A DNA stretch of 64,000 nucleotides from Cucumibacter marinus DSM 18995 (GTDB lineage Bacteria; Pseudomonadota; Alphaproteobacteria; Rhizobiales; Devosiaceae), in the NCBI RefSeq assembly GCF_000429865.1, contig NZ_AUCR01000002.1, positions 62,001-126,000 of the forward strand, given 5' to 3'. The notes beneath the pieces were generated by a model that was given only the letters and a program-made list of their open reading frames with translations, was not told the origin of the DNA and searched no databases. Of this stretch, positions 24,700 to 33,684 are shown piece by piece. Within the stretch, counting starts at the first letter, position 1. Every line of letters begins with the position of its first letter. Made by a program: the position numbers and the translations under genes.

Positions 24700-25878
24700 T
24701 CAGTTACTGGGGCGCAGGTCGCGCAGGGCTTCCATGCGGCTTGAGACATCGCCTTCACGCGGGCCCTTGCCGTGGCCCTCGGAGCTCAGCTCGGCGACTT
24801 CCACGCCGTCGCCTGCATACTTACGCACTTTGTCGAACAGGCTTTCGTCGCTCGAGGCCGCGGGATCGCCATCAACCGCATAGATCAGCTTGCTGACCTC
24901 GGCGGCGATGTCGTTGAGCCGCTCGCGCAAATGCGCTTCCTGGATCCGGTCGCTGGCCCATTCATTGAGAATGGTTGTCTCGACCGATCCGACCATGCCG
25001 CGCAGTTTTTCCAGTTCCTCTTCCAGGGAGAGCTTTTCCGCCAAAAGGAGCTGGCGCTCCGCATCCGCGGGGTCTTCGGTGCGGCTGGCATCTTCGAGCA
25101 ACGCATTGAGCTGGCTCTCGGCATTAGCCATGCGGGTCTCGGCCTGGGTCAACTCGGACGTCGCCGCTTCGGTCTCGGCCTCGCGCTCGGCAATCGCGTC
25201 GCGCATCTGGCGCACCGCGTCCTGGGCGCTGGCGCTCTGACGATCGGCGGCCTCCACGCGCTGCATCAATACCTGGGCCTGCTCTTCCAGGAAGTCTGCG
25301 CGGCCCCGTTCGGCATCGAGCGCATGCAACAAGTCTTCGACGTCCTGGGCGTATTCGCCGCTCAACCCGGCATCGCGGAATTCAGGGCGCAGCACGTTGG
25401 TCTGGCGCGGCGCGCCGGCGCGGCTCGAATTGAGCTGGTTGATCTTTTCGGAAAGATCTCGCTCGCGCTGACGCAGGCGATGCGACAGGTCGGCGCTGTC
25501 GCGTTCAAGCTCGTTGACGCGTTTGCGCAGGGTCTCTTCGCGGTCTTCGAGTTCGCGGATGATCTGGAGCTGTTCGTCGCGGTCGGCCTTGATCGCGGTG
25601 ACCTCGGCCTTTTTGCGGTTGATGCCTTCCAGCTGGTCGCCCAGCCGCTTGCGCAGCGCCTCGACATTCATCTCGAGCCGGCGGGTCGACATGGCAAATT
25701 CGGCGCGCAGCTGATCCTTGTCGGCGCGGAATTCCGCGAGGGTCATCGGGGTGGCGGCCTCGATGCGTTTCTTGGTCAGCCGGACGGCACGGCGCCAGAT
25801 CGAGGGCATGATCATCAGCGCCAAAACCCCGGCGGCCAGAAAGCCGAGGGCGAAATACATCACGTTTTCAACCAGCAT
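24700..25878 (-). CDS. Membrane-anchored coiled-coil protein of unknown function
   Basis: The protein has 392 residues from the ATG at 25878 (a GTG one codon earlier is also open). A hydrophobic helix at about 3-26 anchors it; it is followed by basic residues (RRAVRLTKKR), so the body should be cytoplasmic. Residues about 45-330 are nearly all heptad-repeat, rich in Glu, Arg, Leu and Ala, with breaks near 145-165. The C-terminal region (about 330-392) is more polar. It could be a structural or polar scaffold protein, or belong to the family of membrane-tethered coiled coils near trkH in some Rhizobiales. I do not recognise it. Confidence 0.78.
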   Translation of the reverse strand: MLVENVMYFALGFLAAGVLALMIMPSIWRRAVRLTKKRIEAATPMTLAEFRADKDQLRAEFAMSTRRLEMNVEALRKRLGDQLEGINRKKAEVTAIKADRDEQLQIIRELEDREETLRKRVNELERDSADLSHRLRQRERDLSEKINQLNSSRAGAPRQTNVLRPEFRDAGLSGEYAQDVEDLLHALDAERGRADFLEEQAQVLMQRVEAADRQSASAQDAVRQMRDAIAEREAETEAATSELTQAETRMANAESQLNALLEDASRTEDPADAERQLLLAEKLSLEEELEKLRGMVGSVETTILNEWASDRIQEAHLRERLNDIAAEVSKLIYAVDGDPAASSDESLFDKVRKYAGDGVEVAELSSEGHGKGPREGDVSSRMEALRDLRPSN

Positions 25879-26116
25879 CACGCACTCCCACAGGCGGTCC
25901 CGGCGCAGCCAGTACGGCCATCGTTCCAGCCTGCCACGCCCGGCGAAAAGGCTCTACTCGACCTTTTTGTTAACCTTAAGACAAAAGCGGCGCGTGGTCA
26001 TCCCACGCTGAGGTGATGGCTGGCATCCATTCTCGCCGCTGGACAGGGTCTGCGAGCAGGCATAGTCTCCGCGCAACCCGACCAGCCAGCGGAAATTCGC
26101 CGCGCGGACTACTCCC

Positions 26117-27568
26117 ATGTTCAGACCGATCCTGCAAACCGCGGCTCATGCGTCAGGCTGGTTCTGCCTCGCGATGGCGGCCGCCATGGCCGTGCCGATG
26201 AGCGTCGATCTGATCGACGGCAATTCCGACTGGCTGGTGTTCCTCAACGCCGGACTGATTGTGGGTACGATTTCGGGGTTGACGGTTCTTGCGTCGCGGG
26301 GGCGGATCGCGCCGTTTTCGCTGCGGCTCGGTTTCGTGCTGGTCAACGCCCTGTGGCTGACAACCTCGCTGGTTGCCGCGCTGCCGATCTATCTGTCCTC
26401 TGCCGAAATCGGGCTCGTCGATGCGCTGTTCGAGGCGGTTTCGGGCATGACGACAACAGGGTCGACGGTGCTGACCGGTCTCGACCGCATGCCGCGCGGC
26501 CTGCTGCTGTGGCGTTCGATTACGCAGTGGATGGGCGGGATCGGGATCATCGCCATGGGGCTGTTGCTGATGCCCTTTTTGCGCGTCGGCGGCATGCAGG
26601 TATTCCAGATGGAATCATCGAACCGGATCGACAAGCCGATGCCGCATTTCAAAGCGTTGGCGCAGGCGCTTGTCGGCCTTTATGTGCTGTTCACGCTGGC
26701 CTGCGCGGTCGGCTATGCGATGGCGGGCATGGATGTGTTTGATGCCGTCAATCACGCCATGACCACGGTTTCGACCGGCGGGTTTTCCACTCACGACGCC
26801 TCGATGGGCGGGTTCGGTGCGCCGGTGTTGATCGTGGCGACCGTTTTCATGCTGGCGGGCGCGCTGCCGTTCGTTGCGCTGCTGCGGGCCGTGGTTTCGC
26901 GCGACATCAGGCGGGCGCTCGACCCGCAAATGCCAGTCCTGTTCGGGCTGCTGGTGTTGCTTTCTGCCGGCGCAGCGGCCATGGCCCTCACGGCCGAGCA
27001 TGGCCAGCCCGGCGACATGATCCTGGCGGCGACCTTCAATATCGTATCGGTTGTCACAACCACCGGATTTGCCTCGACCGACTATACCCATTGGGGGACC
27101 GCGGCGATCGGCATTTTCATGCTGGCCACATTTCTTGGCGGGTGCGCCGGCTCGACGAGCGGCGGAATCAAGACCTACCGGCTGATCCTGATGTTCGAAT
27201 CGGCGAGCGTTGCGCTCAAGGAGCTGGTCTATCCCAATGGCGTGTTCGTCATCCGCTTCGGGCGCTCGGTCGTGTCCGACAGCGCGCTGCGGTCGGTCAC
27301 GGTTTTCATCGCGGCGTTTTTCGGGGTGCTGCTCGTCTTCACGGTGGCGTTGATGGCCACCGGGCTCGATCTGGTGACCGCGTTTACCGGCACGTTGACG
27401 GCGCTGACCAATGTGGGGCCCGGCATGGGGCATGTGATCGGACCGGCGGGGAATTTCTCGAGCCTGCCGGACGCAGCCAAGCTGATGCTGGCCGCGGTGA
27501 TGCTGTTGGGCCGGCTCGAAATCCTGACGGTGATGGTGTTGTTCAGCCCGGTGTTCTGGCGCCACTGA
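26117..27568 (+). CDS. trkH: TrkH-family potassium uptake membrane protein
   Basis: The translocating subunit of the Trk K+ uptake system. The 483-residue inner-membrane protein has four pore-loop repeats; the selectivity-filter glycines are visible in MTTTGSTV, STGGFSTH, TTTGFAS and TNVGPG. It normally works with the cytoplasmic NAD-binding protein TrkA, which is not in this window. ATG at 26117. The preceding 238 bp contains a GTTAACCTTAAG stretch but no recognised gene. It ends 66 bp before eipA on the other strand. Confidence 0.94.
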   Translation: MFRPILQTAAHASGWFCLAMAAAMAVPMSVDLIDGNSDWLVFLNAGLIVGTISGLTVLASRGRIAPFSLRLGFVLVNALWLTTSLVAALPIYLSSAEIGLVDALFEAVSGMTTTGSTVLTGLDRMPRGLLLWRSITQWMGGIGIIAMGLLLMPFLRVGGMQVFQMESSNRIDKPMPHFKALAQALVGLYVLFTLACAVGYAMAGMDVFDAVNHAMTTVSTGGFSTHDASMGGFGAPVLIVATVFMLAGALPFVALLRAVVSRDIRRALDPQMPVLFGLLVLLSAGAAAMALTAEHGQPGDMILAATFNIVSVVTTTGFASTDYTHWGTAAIGIFMLATFLGGCAGSTSGGIKTYRLILMFESASVALKELVYPNGVFVIRFGRSVVSDSALRSVTVFIAAFFGVLLVFTVALMATGLDLVTAFTGTLTALTNVGPGMGHVIGPAGNFSSLPDAAKLMLAAVMLLGRLEILTVMVLFSPVFWRH

Positions 27569-27634
27569 TGCGCAGCGCCAGCTGAGGCGGCCTCAGACTC
27601 TGGGCGGTGGAGGCCGGATCGAACCGGCTTCTGA

Positions 27635-28207
27635 TCAGAAGGGGTTCCAGGTCGCCTGCTGGGTGAACTTCAAATAGCCGACATTGACCCCGAGGCGGGC
27701 GCCGATGCCCGAACGGATCGGTACGACGTACACGCCGTTGCGGCGCATGACCGTCATGCCGAGACCGCCAATGGCGTAGGCGGAGCCATCCACACCGGGA
27801 TAGCGGGTGTACACGTCGGAAACATTCGAAAGATTATAGACCAGCATCATGACGCGCGAGCCGTCGGCGCCGACATCGAAGCCCAGCGTCGGGCCCTGCC
27901 AGAAGATCGAATGCTGGCCGGCATTCTTGGTATAGAGCGTGCCATCCCCATAGCGCACGCCGCCGAAGAAGGCACCGGACCCTTCCTGGCCCAGTATATA
28001 CCCATTGGGCAGGCCGTAATTGGCGACAGCGCGCTCGACCAGCGAAGCCAGCCCCTGGGCCACCTGACCGAAGAAGCGATGGCCGGTATCGACCAGTTCG
28101 TCCGAGGAATAGGTTTCCGAGACCGGCCCGTTCTGTGCGTAGGCGGGGGCCGCGGTGCCGGCGAGGCCGGCAATGATCAGAAAGACAGCGATCAGGCGCG
28201 TGAACAT
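27635..28207 (-). CDS. eipA: Envelope integrity protein EipA (DUF1134)
   Basis: The 190-residue periplasmic protein has a signal peptide at 1-24 (ends AYA) and then the DUF1134 fold: FGQVAQGLASLVERA, LGQEGSGAFFGGVRYGDG, and IGARLGVNVGYLKFT at the end. In Brucella EipA supports envelope stress resistance and cell division and is a direct CtrA target. A palindrome with TTAACC half-sites lies at 28280-28312, upstream of the ATG at 28207, consistent with CtrA control here too; that link is inference. Confidence 0.92.
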   Translation of the reverse strand: MFTRLIAVFLIIAGLAGTAAPAYAQNGPVSETYSSDELVDTGHRFFGQVAQGLASLVERAVANYGLPNGYILGQEGSGAFFGGVRYGDGTLYTKNAGQHSIFWQGPTLGFDVGADGSRVMMLVYNLSNVSDVYTRYPGVDGSAYAIGGLGMTVMRRNGVYVVPIRSGIGARLGVNVGYLKFTQQATWNPF

Positions 28208-28279
28208 GACGGATTCCTTGGCTCGACTTTTCGGGTCCGGGGAGTTGGCGCCCGGCCCTGTTTTCGCCCACCGGTCGGT

Positions 28280-28312
28280 GATTAACCAAGGTCATACCCT
28301 TGGCGGTTAATC
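28280..28312. promoter_or_regulatory. Inverted repeat with TTAACC half-sites between eipA and the YHS-like gene
   Basis: GATTAACC (28280-28287) and GGTTAATC (28305-28312) are exact complements with an inner CCAAGG/CCTTGG pair. The half-site resembles the CtrA half-site TTAACC. It lies 73 bp before eipA and 41 bp before the divergent gene, so it could serve either. Confidence 0.5.
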
Positions 28313-28352
28313 TCGGGCGGGCCGGGAGTGTCCCTAACGCGAATTGAAGGCA

Positions 28353-28880
28353 ATGATGCGGCAAATGGGTAAACAAAGATTAACCCTGATCGCGATCGGG
28401 ATGCTGGTTCTGGCCGGTTTATGGAGTGGTGCGGCCCTTGCGCAGGAGAGTGCGCAGCCGGCGGCGGAAGCTCCGATTCCCCATGGTGCGCGATATGTGG
28501 TCAATCCGTTGACCGGCGTCGCGCTTGGCGGCATGGACCCGGTTTCCTATTTCACCGATCCGGAGCCGCAACAGGGGCTACGGGATTTCGAATATGTCTG
28601 GGCCGGTGTGCCCTGGTACTTCTCGAGCGGCGCAAACCGGGCTGTTTTCATGGGTGCGCCCGAGGTTTACGCCCCGCAATTCGGCGGGCACGGGCTGACG
28701 GCGCTGGCGCGCGGATTCCTGTCAGATGGCAATCCGCGCATCTATGTCATCCACGCGCAGCGGCTGTTCCTGTTCTATTCGCGCGGCAATCGCGAGGCGT
28801 TCGAGCTCTCGAGACGCCAGACGCTGGAAGACGCCCAGGCCAACTGGGACGACCTGCTGGCCAATCCCCCGGTCGAATAG
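28353..28880 (+). CDS. Secreted YHS-domain-like protein
   Basis: The 176-residue protein begins at the ATG at 28353; the next ATG at 28356 is equally plausible, because AAGG at 28347-28350 is slightly close to the first. A signal peptide covers about residues 1-31 (ends GAALA). The body has the YHS-type pattern: LTGVALGGMDPVSYF, then a segment like EYVWAGVPWYFSS, AVFMGAPEVYAPQFGGHG, which matches secreted YHS-family proteins (a short motif sometimes linked to metal binding). It has no Cys. It is divergent from eipA. Confidence 0.78.
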   Translation: MMRQMGKQRLTLIAIGMLVLAGLWSGAALAQESAQPAAEAPIPHGARYVVNPLTGVALGGMDPVSYFTDPEPQQGLRDFEYVWAGVPWYFSSGANRAVFMGAPEVYAPQFGGHGLTALARGFLSDGNPRIYVIHAQRLFLFYSRGNREAFELSRRQTLEDAQANWDDLLANPPVE

Positions 28881-29038
28881 CGGGATCGGGGCACATTTTT
28901 CACGCGGGTGCCGGTTTGAGCGCCCGCAGCAAGTGGTTAGTATAACCGCTATTGATTCTCAGGCCCGGCGGCGGCGGCCCACCGGGCCGGTTGCATTCTT
29001 GTTGCAGTGTTGGCGCCGCGCATCGAAAGGGTTGGCCG

Positions 29039-29704
29039 ATGGTCGATATCGTTGAACTCAAGGCCTCCGATCTGGCGGCAATGCTCTGCTCGCGGGTCTG
29101 TCACGATCTGATATCCCCGGTCGGGGCGATCGGAAACGGCCTGGAAGTACTCAACGACCCCGAACAGGCCTCGATGGCCGAATTCGCCAACGAGCTGATC
29201 GTCAAGTCCGCGGCCCAGGCGCGGGCCAAGCTGGAATTTGCCCGGCTGGCCTTCGGGGCGTCTTCGATGGCCGGTACGGAGATCGACACGCGGGATGCGG
29301 AGAAGGTTTCGATCTCGTTCTTTGAGGGCGAGAAGGCCGATCTTGAATGGAATATCGCGCCCGCGCTGATCCCGAAGACCAAGGTCAAGATGCTGCTCAA
29401 TATGCTTTTGATCGCGGCCGGTTGCGTGCCGCGCGGCGGCACGGTCGTTGTGGCCGCGGAAGGCGGGGTTGGCGAGGAACGGTTCTCGATCACCGGAACC
29501 GGGCCGAAGACGCTGGTGCCGCGCGGCGTGCCGGACCTGCTGGCCGGAACGCCGGAGGATGGCCGGGTCGATGCGCAGGTGATCCAGCCCTTCTATACCG
29601 GCCTGCTGGCTCGGGAATCGGGCATGGAACTCTCGCTGACGCTTGAAGACGACAAGGTGAGCTTCACCGCGGTCCCCAAGGTCAAGATCGAAGCAGCGGG
29701 TTGA
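29039..29704 (+). CDS. chpT: Histidine phosphotransferase ChpT
   Basis: Relays phosphate from the kinase CckA to CtrA and CpdR in the alphaproteobacterial cell-cycle phosphorelay. The 221-residue protein has the phosphoacceptor His22 in SRVCHDLISPVGAIGNGLE, then a degenerate kinase-like ATP-binding domain that does not bind ATP in known ChpT proteins. The ATG at 29039 is chosen because it opens the conserved N-terminus; a 29-codon upstream extension is open but unlike the family. It is followed after 129 bp by a CheY-like gene and then ctrA on the other strand. Confidence 0.92.
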   Translation: MVDIVELKASDLAAMLCSRVCHDLISPVGAIGNGLEVLNDPEQASMAEFANELIVKSAAQARAKLEFARLAFGASSMAGTEIDTRDAEKVSISFFEGEKADLEWNIAPALIPKTKVKMLLNMLLIAAGCVPRGGTVVVAAEGGVGEERFSITGTGPKTLVPRGVPDLLAGTPEDGRVDAQVIQPFYTGLLARESGMELSLTLEDDKVSFTAVPKVKIEAAG

Positions 29705-29833
29705 AAGCCCCGCTGGCCGGCGGTCGGTTTGGTTTAACCCCGTCTTATCGAGTTTGAGCGACACTGGGGCGCCGCAGGAATTGCGGCGCACCGTTCCGGT
29801 ATTGCCGGTTCCGTTCCTGCCAGGAGACTTCAG

Positions 29834-30199
29834 ATGAAAACCTGCCTTGTCGTCGATGACAGCTCAGTGATCCGCAAGGTCGCGCGCCGCATCATTGAGG
29901 ACCTCGATTTTTCGGTCGACGAGGCGGAAGACGGGCAGGAAGCTTTCGAGAAGTGCCGGCGGGAAATGCCCGATGCGATCCTGCTCGACTGGAACATGCC
30001 GATCATGTCCGGGCTCGAATTCCTCAAGAGCCTGCGCAGCTATATCGGCGGGGACAAGCCCAAGATCGTGTTCTGCACGACCGAGAATGATGTCGGGCAG
30101 ATCGCCATGGCGCTCAAGGCCGGGGCGAACGAATACATCATGAAGCCCTTCGACCGCGAAATCCTCGAGAACAAGTTCCTCGAACTCGGCATCGAGTAG
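29834..30199 (+). CDS. Single-domain CheY-like response regulator
   Basis: A 121-residue receiver with Asp8/Asp9 and the phosphoacceptor Asp52 (LLDWNMP), and a C-terminal KPFD segment (Lys about 105). It has no output domain. Its position between chpT and ctrA is seen in other Rhizobiales, so it may be a CpdR- or DivK-like cell-cycle adaptor or a chemotaxis CheY; the WNMP core and the ANEYIMKPFD segment resemble CheY-type proteins more than DivK. Preceded by CAGGAGAC. Confidence 0.85.
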   Translation: MKTCLVVDDSSVIRKVARRIIEDLDFSVDEAEDGQEAFEKCRREMPDAILLDWNMPIMSGLEFLKSLRSYIGGDKPKIVFCTTENDVGQIAMALKAGANEYIMKPFDREILENKFLELGIE

Positions 30200-30344
30200 G
30201 GCGCCGGGACCATTCAGGTCAAATTGCAGATCCGGCGGGTAGCCTGAAACCTTCGGCGCACCGCCCCGCACCGCATGCCCTGTAAGCGGCGGAGGCGGAT
30301 CTGCCGGTGGCGCTCAACGCAAAAACGCGTTCAACGCTAATCGC

Positions 30345-30527
30345 TTAGCGGCGGCCGTAGACTTCGTCGAAGATGTGGTCGACCAGCCCGCCACGCACCA
30401 GGCCCTGCTTTTGCAGTTCGGCATCGCTGAGCTCGGAAAAGCGGCGATACATGCCGGAGGCCTGCTTGGCGCGGCCGATATCGGCGAGAATGTCTGCAAC
30501 GACAGAGAACATGTTGTGATTGGGCAT
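30345..30527 (-). CDS. DUF1127-like small protein
   Basis: The protein has 60 residues. The ATG at 30527 follows AAGGATGG by nine bases; an in-frame ATG three codons earlier is open but overlaps that site. The C-terminal half has the DUF1127 pattern (YRRFSELSDAELQKQGLVRG, then a helical end). DUF1127 proteins are small and mostly alpha-helical; members act in RNA turnover and phosphate metabolism in some Rhizobiales. It lies between the CheY-like gene and ctrA on the ctrA strand, downstream of ctrA's terminator. Confidence 0.65.
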   Translation of the reverse strand: MPNHNMFSVVADILADIGRAKQASGMYRRFSELSDAELQKQGLVRGGLVDHIFDEVYGRR

Positions 30528-30655
30528 GGCGGCCATCCTTGTTTGAATGCGCCGCGATCATCGCGCCATGCGCTCAAGTGAGATAGGGGGCAATCCGCCA
30601 ACCAGCCATGCGGTCCAAGCATGGCACGCGCCGGCTCTGTCCGCCACATCAAAGG

Positions 30656-30689
30656 AAAACGCCCCGCATCGGGGATGCAGGGCGTTCAA
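30656..30689 (-). terminator. Terminator after ctrA
   Basis: On the minus strand GAACGCCC-T-GCATC pairs with GATGC-GGGGCGTTTT, followed by a short T run. It starts 24 bp after the ctrA stop. Confidence 0.8.
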
Positions 30690-30712
30690 TCCGGTAGGAA
30701 TGACCTGTGTGG

Positions 30713-31414
30713 TCAGGCGCTTTCGGAAAGCTCGGTCTCATCGGGCTCGCGCAGCACATAGCCGCGGCCCCAGACCGTCTCGATATAGTTCTTGCCGCCA
30801 GTGGCCACGGACAGTTTCTTGCGCAGCTTGCAGATGAAGACGTCGATGATCTTCAGCTCCGGCTCGTCCATGCCGCCATAAAGATGGTTGAGGAACATTT
30901 CCTTGGTCAGGGTCGTGCCCTTGCGCAGGGAAAGCAGCTCGAGCATCTGATATTCCTTGCCGGTCAGATGCACACGCTGGCCACCGACTTCGACGGTCTT
31001 GGTGTCGAGATTGACGGTGAGATCGCCGGTGGTGATGACCGACTGGGCGTGGCCCTTGGAGCGGCGCACAATCGCATGAATGCGGGCGACCAGCTCATCC
31101 TTGTGGAAGGGCTTTGTCATGTAGTCGTCGGCGCCGAAGCCGAGACCGCGAACCTTGTCCTCGATCCCTGCCAGACCGGACAGGATCAGGATCGGTGTCT
31201 GAACCTTCGCCACGCGAAGGGTGCGCAATACCTCATAGCCGCTCATATCCGGCAGATTGAGGTCGAGCAGAATAATGTCGTAATCGTAGAGCTTGCCAAG
31301 ATCCACGCCTTCCTCACCCAGATCGGTGGTGTAGACGTTGAAGCTCTCGGATTTGAGCATCAATTCAATGCTCTGTGCGGTCGCACTGTCGTCCTCGATC
31401 AGGAGTACCCGCAT
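30713..31414 (-). CDS. ctrA: Cell-cycle master regulator CtrA
   Basis: An OmpR/PhoB-type regulator, 233 residues. The receiver has Asp8/Asp9 and phosphoacceptor Asp51 ([14 protein letters not shown]), and the winged-helix domain covers about 125-225 ([33 protein letters not shown]). CtrA binds TTAA-N7-TTAA and controls DNA replication, division and flagellar genes. The 411-bp region upstream is long and AT-rich with a GATTC (GANTC) site at 31505 and TTAA-type half-sites, as expected for a methylation-sensitive ctrA promoter. The C-terminal tail ends in SESA. Confidence 0.96.
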   Translation of the reverse strand: MRVLLIEDDSATAQSIELMLKSESFNVYTTDLGEEGVDLGKLYDYDIILLDLNLPDMSGYEVLRTLRVAKVQTPILILSGLAGIEDKVRGLGFGADDYMTKPFHKDELVARIHAIVRRSKGHAQSVITTGDLTVNLDTKTVEVGGQRVHLTGKEYQMLELLSLRKGTTLTKEMFLNHLYGGMDEPELKIIDVFICKLRKKLSVATGGKNYIETVWGRGYVLREPDETELSESA

Positions 31415-31825
31415 TTCAATCCCCTTGTCGCTCGTTCCTACCTGGAACCTCGAGGGCGCGGCATTTTCTGTGCCTGCGGCCCATCATTGACCCTTACTGG
31501 GTATGATTCGAAACTAGCCTCAACTAGTTAACAAAGTTTAATTCGCATCTGCAATATGCGGCACATCTGTGCCAGAAAATGCCATAAGTGACTGAAAATA
31601 AAGGATTTATTGGATATTAATTTCTTAATTTTTTGGTTTAAGAAGACGTTTCAACCGACTCTGCTGACTCAGTGAATTGAGGGTCTGGAGGGCCGGGCGG
31701 GAAACGTCAAAAAAGCGCAAAAAAATCGCGAAAAACCGCGAAAAACCACGGCCCGACCCCTGATCGTTAACGCTTTGCGGTAAAGGAATGGTTACCCTTA
31801 ACCGAATCATTGCGAAGGCCGCAAC
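31415..31825. other. Intergenic region between ctrA and fliI
   Basis: This 411-bp stretch holds no ORF I can support. From the ctrA side it contains: a GANTC site (GATTC, 31505-31509); TTAACAAAGTTTAA (31528-31541), two TTAA half-sites with a 6-base spacer; an AT-rich tract at about 31590-31645; four phased A-tracts (31709-31745); a TTAA-rich zone with TAAAGGAATGGTTAC at 31781-31795 (a two-mismatch CtrA box); and a second GANTC (GAATC, 31804-31808) just before fliI. Divergent promoters for ctrA and fliI are expected here. Confidence 0.7.
31702..31745. promoter_or_regulatory. Helically phased A-tracts (predicted bent DNA)
   Basis: A-tracts at 31709-31714, 31719-31725, 31731-31735 and 31741-31745 have centres about 10-11 bp apart, matching one helical turn; a weaker AAA precedes them at 31702. 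Such arrays curve DNA. It sits about 80 bp upstream of fliI and 295 bp upstream of ctrA. Confidence 0.75.
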
Positions 31826-33172
31826 GTGAAGTCCCTCATCGCGGACATCGATAATATCGAACCGGCCGAGATTTACGGCCGTGTGAAGACCGTCCAGGGG
31901 CTCCTGGTGGAGATCGTCGGGCCGACCCAGGAATTGCGGGTTGGCGGGCGTGTCGTCATCGAGACCCAGGCTGGCGGGCGGCTGATGTGCGAGATTGTCG
32001 GCTTCGAGAACGACCGTGCCCTGTGCCTGCCCTTCGGGCCGCTCGAAGGCGTGCGGCTCGGCTGCAAGGCGATCTTTCTGTCGCATGACGGCGCGGTACA
32101 GCCGAGCAATGAATGGCTCGGCCGGGTGATCGACGCGAATGGCGATCCCATCGATGGCAAGGGGCGGGTGCCGCTGGGCAATATCGCCTATCCGCTACGC
32201 GCCGGGCCACCGCCGGCGCATGAGCGGGCGCGGGTCGGTCCGCCCATCGATCTCGGGGTCAGGGTGCTCAACACCTTCACCACCTGTTGCGACGGACAGC
32301 GCATGGGCATCTTTGCCGGCTCGGGGGTCGGCAAATCGGTGCTGATGTCGATGCTGGCGCGCAATACCGATGTCGATGTGGCGGTGATCGGGCTGATCGG
32401 CGAACGTGGGCGTGAAGTCCAGGAGTTCATCGAGGACAATCTTGGGGAGGCGGGGCTGCACCAGTCGGTAATCGTCGTCGCGACCTCGGACGAGCCGGCG
32501 CTGATGCGGCGTCAGGCGGCCTATATGACGCTGACCCTTGCCGAATATTTCCGCGACCAGGGCAAGCGCGTCCTGTGCATGATGGACAGCCTGACCCGTT
32601 TTGCCATGGCGCAGCGCGAGATCGGGCTGGCGACCGGGGAGCCGCCGACCGCCAAGGGCTATCCGCCAACGGTGTTTTCCGAGCTGCCAAGGCTGCTTGA
32701 ACGGGCCGGGCCCGGGCTTAAAAACTCGGGCTCCGTTACCGGCTTGTTTACCGTTTTGGTTGAAGGTGATGATCACAATGAGCCGATTGCGGACGCTGTC
32801 CGAGGCATTCTCGATGGGCACATTGTAATGGAGCGTGCGATCGCGGAAAGGGGACGTTACCCCGCGATCAATGTCCTGAGGTCCATCTCCCGGACCATGC
32901 CGGGTTGCGTGCCGGTCGACATGCAGCCGGTATTGAGCGTGGCGAGGGAGTACATGTCGGTGTTCGCCGACATGGAGGAGCTGATCCGGCTGGGTGCCTA
33001 TCGCGCCGGATCGGACCCGAAGGTGGACAGGGCCATCTCCATTCAGCCGGCGCTGGAGGCGTTTATGAGCCAGGGCCGCGAGGAGAGGACGTCGATTGCC
33101 GAGGGCTATCAGATGCTCGCCGGCGTGATTGCCGGCCTCGAGGGTAACGAGGCAGACGACTTGGTGGAGTAA
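31826..33172 (+). CDS. fliI: Flagellum-specific ATPase FliI
   Basis: The 448-residue ATPase of the flagellar export apparatus. Walker A is GSGVGKS (about 165-171), Walker B is in VLCMMDS, and the T3SS ATPase signature region [20 protein letters not shown] is present. It starts at a GTG at 31826 with GAAGG seven bases upstream; the frame upstream lacks a better start. FliJ follows after 12 bp. CtrA-like boxes and GANTC sites lie upstream. Confidence 0.95.
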   Translation: MKSLIADIDNIEPAEIYGRVKTVQGLLVEIVGPTQELRVGGRVVIETQAGGRLMCEIVGFENDRALCLPFGPLEGVRLGCKAIFLSHDGAVQPSNEWLGRVIDANGDPIDGKGRVPLGNIAYPLRAGPPPAHERARVGPPIDLGVRVLNTFTTCCDGQRMGIFAGSGVGKSVLMSMLARNTDVDVAVIGLIGERGREVQEFIEDNLGEAGLHQSVIVVATSDEPALMRRQAAYMTLTLAEYFRDQGKRVLCMMDSLTRFAMAQREIGLATGEPPTAKGYPPTVFSELPRLLERAGPGLKNSGSVTGLFTVLVEGDDHNEPIADAVRGILDGHIVMERAIAERGRYPAINVLRSISRTMPGCVPVDMQPVLSVAREYMSVFADMEELIRLGAYRAGSDPKVDRAISIQPALEAFMSQGREERTSIAEGYQMLAGVIAGLEGNEADDLVE

Positions 33173-33184
33173 GGAGTACAAGTC

Positions 33185-33595
33185 ATGAAGTCGCGCAGCG
33201 AGAGCCTTATACGGCTCAAGAAATTCCAGGTGGACGAGAAGCGGCGTCAGGTCGCCCAGATTGAATCAATGGTCGCCGATTTCGAGCGCATGGCCGCCGA
33301 ACTCGACCATCAGATCGAGGTCGAACACCAGAAAACCGGCATCACCGATGCCAATCACTTTGCCTATTCGACCTTTGCCAAGGCGGCGCTGGTGCGCCGG
33401 GACAATCTTCTGGCATCGGCCAACGATATGCGGGAAAAGCTCGAACCGGCACAGGACGAGCTGGCCGAAGCAGTCGAAGAGCTCAAAAAGGTCGAATTGC
33501 TCGATGCGCGTGAACATGCGCGTGAGGATGCCGAGCAACAGCGGATCGAGCAGGCCGAAATGGACGAGATCGGCCGCCTGCGGCACACGCGCTGA
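33185..33595 (+). CDS. fliJ: Flagellar export chaperone FliJ
   Basis: The 136-residue protein is almost entirely coiled-coil (RLKKFQVDEKRRQVAQIE, later EELKKVELLDAREHAREDAE), as expected for FliJ, the general chaperone that links FliI to FlhA. It follows fliI by 12 bp with AAGGAGT upstream. Primary-sequence conservation of FliJ is low; position behind fliI and coiled-coil character carry most of the call. Confidence 0.88.
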   Translation: MKSRSESLIRLKKFQVDEKRRQVAQIESMVADFERMAAELDHQIEVEHQKTGITDANHFAYSTFAKAALVRRDNLLASANDMREKLEPAQDELAEAVEELKKVELLDAREHAREDAEQQRIEQAEMDEIGRLRHTR

Positions 33596-33636
33596 ACGGA
33601 TTACTCCTTACATCCGAAATCCTGCATCCGAATATC

Positions 33637-33664
33637 AAGGCCGGCGTTTCGCCGGCCTTTTTTC
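33637..33664 (+). terminator. Terminator of fliI-fliJ
   Basis: AAGGCCGGC / GCCGGCCTT stem with a GTTTC loop and a run of T residues. Confidence 0.93.
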
Positions 33665-33684
33665 TTTGGCGGTGGCCCGTGGGC

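Noticed and set aside
24772-26016. Long open frame antisense to the coiled-coil gene (about 414 codons)
   Set aside because: It mirrors the heptad-rich minus-strand gene and reads as Leu/Phe-rich nonsense with no start signal.
31528-31541. Canonical CtrA box directly upstream of ctrA
   Set aside because: The two TTAA half-sites are 6 bases apart instead of 7, so I report it only as CtrA-like within the region, not as a separate site.
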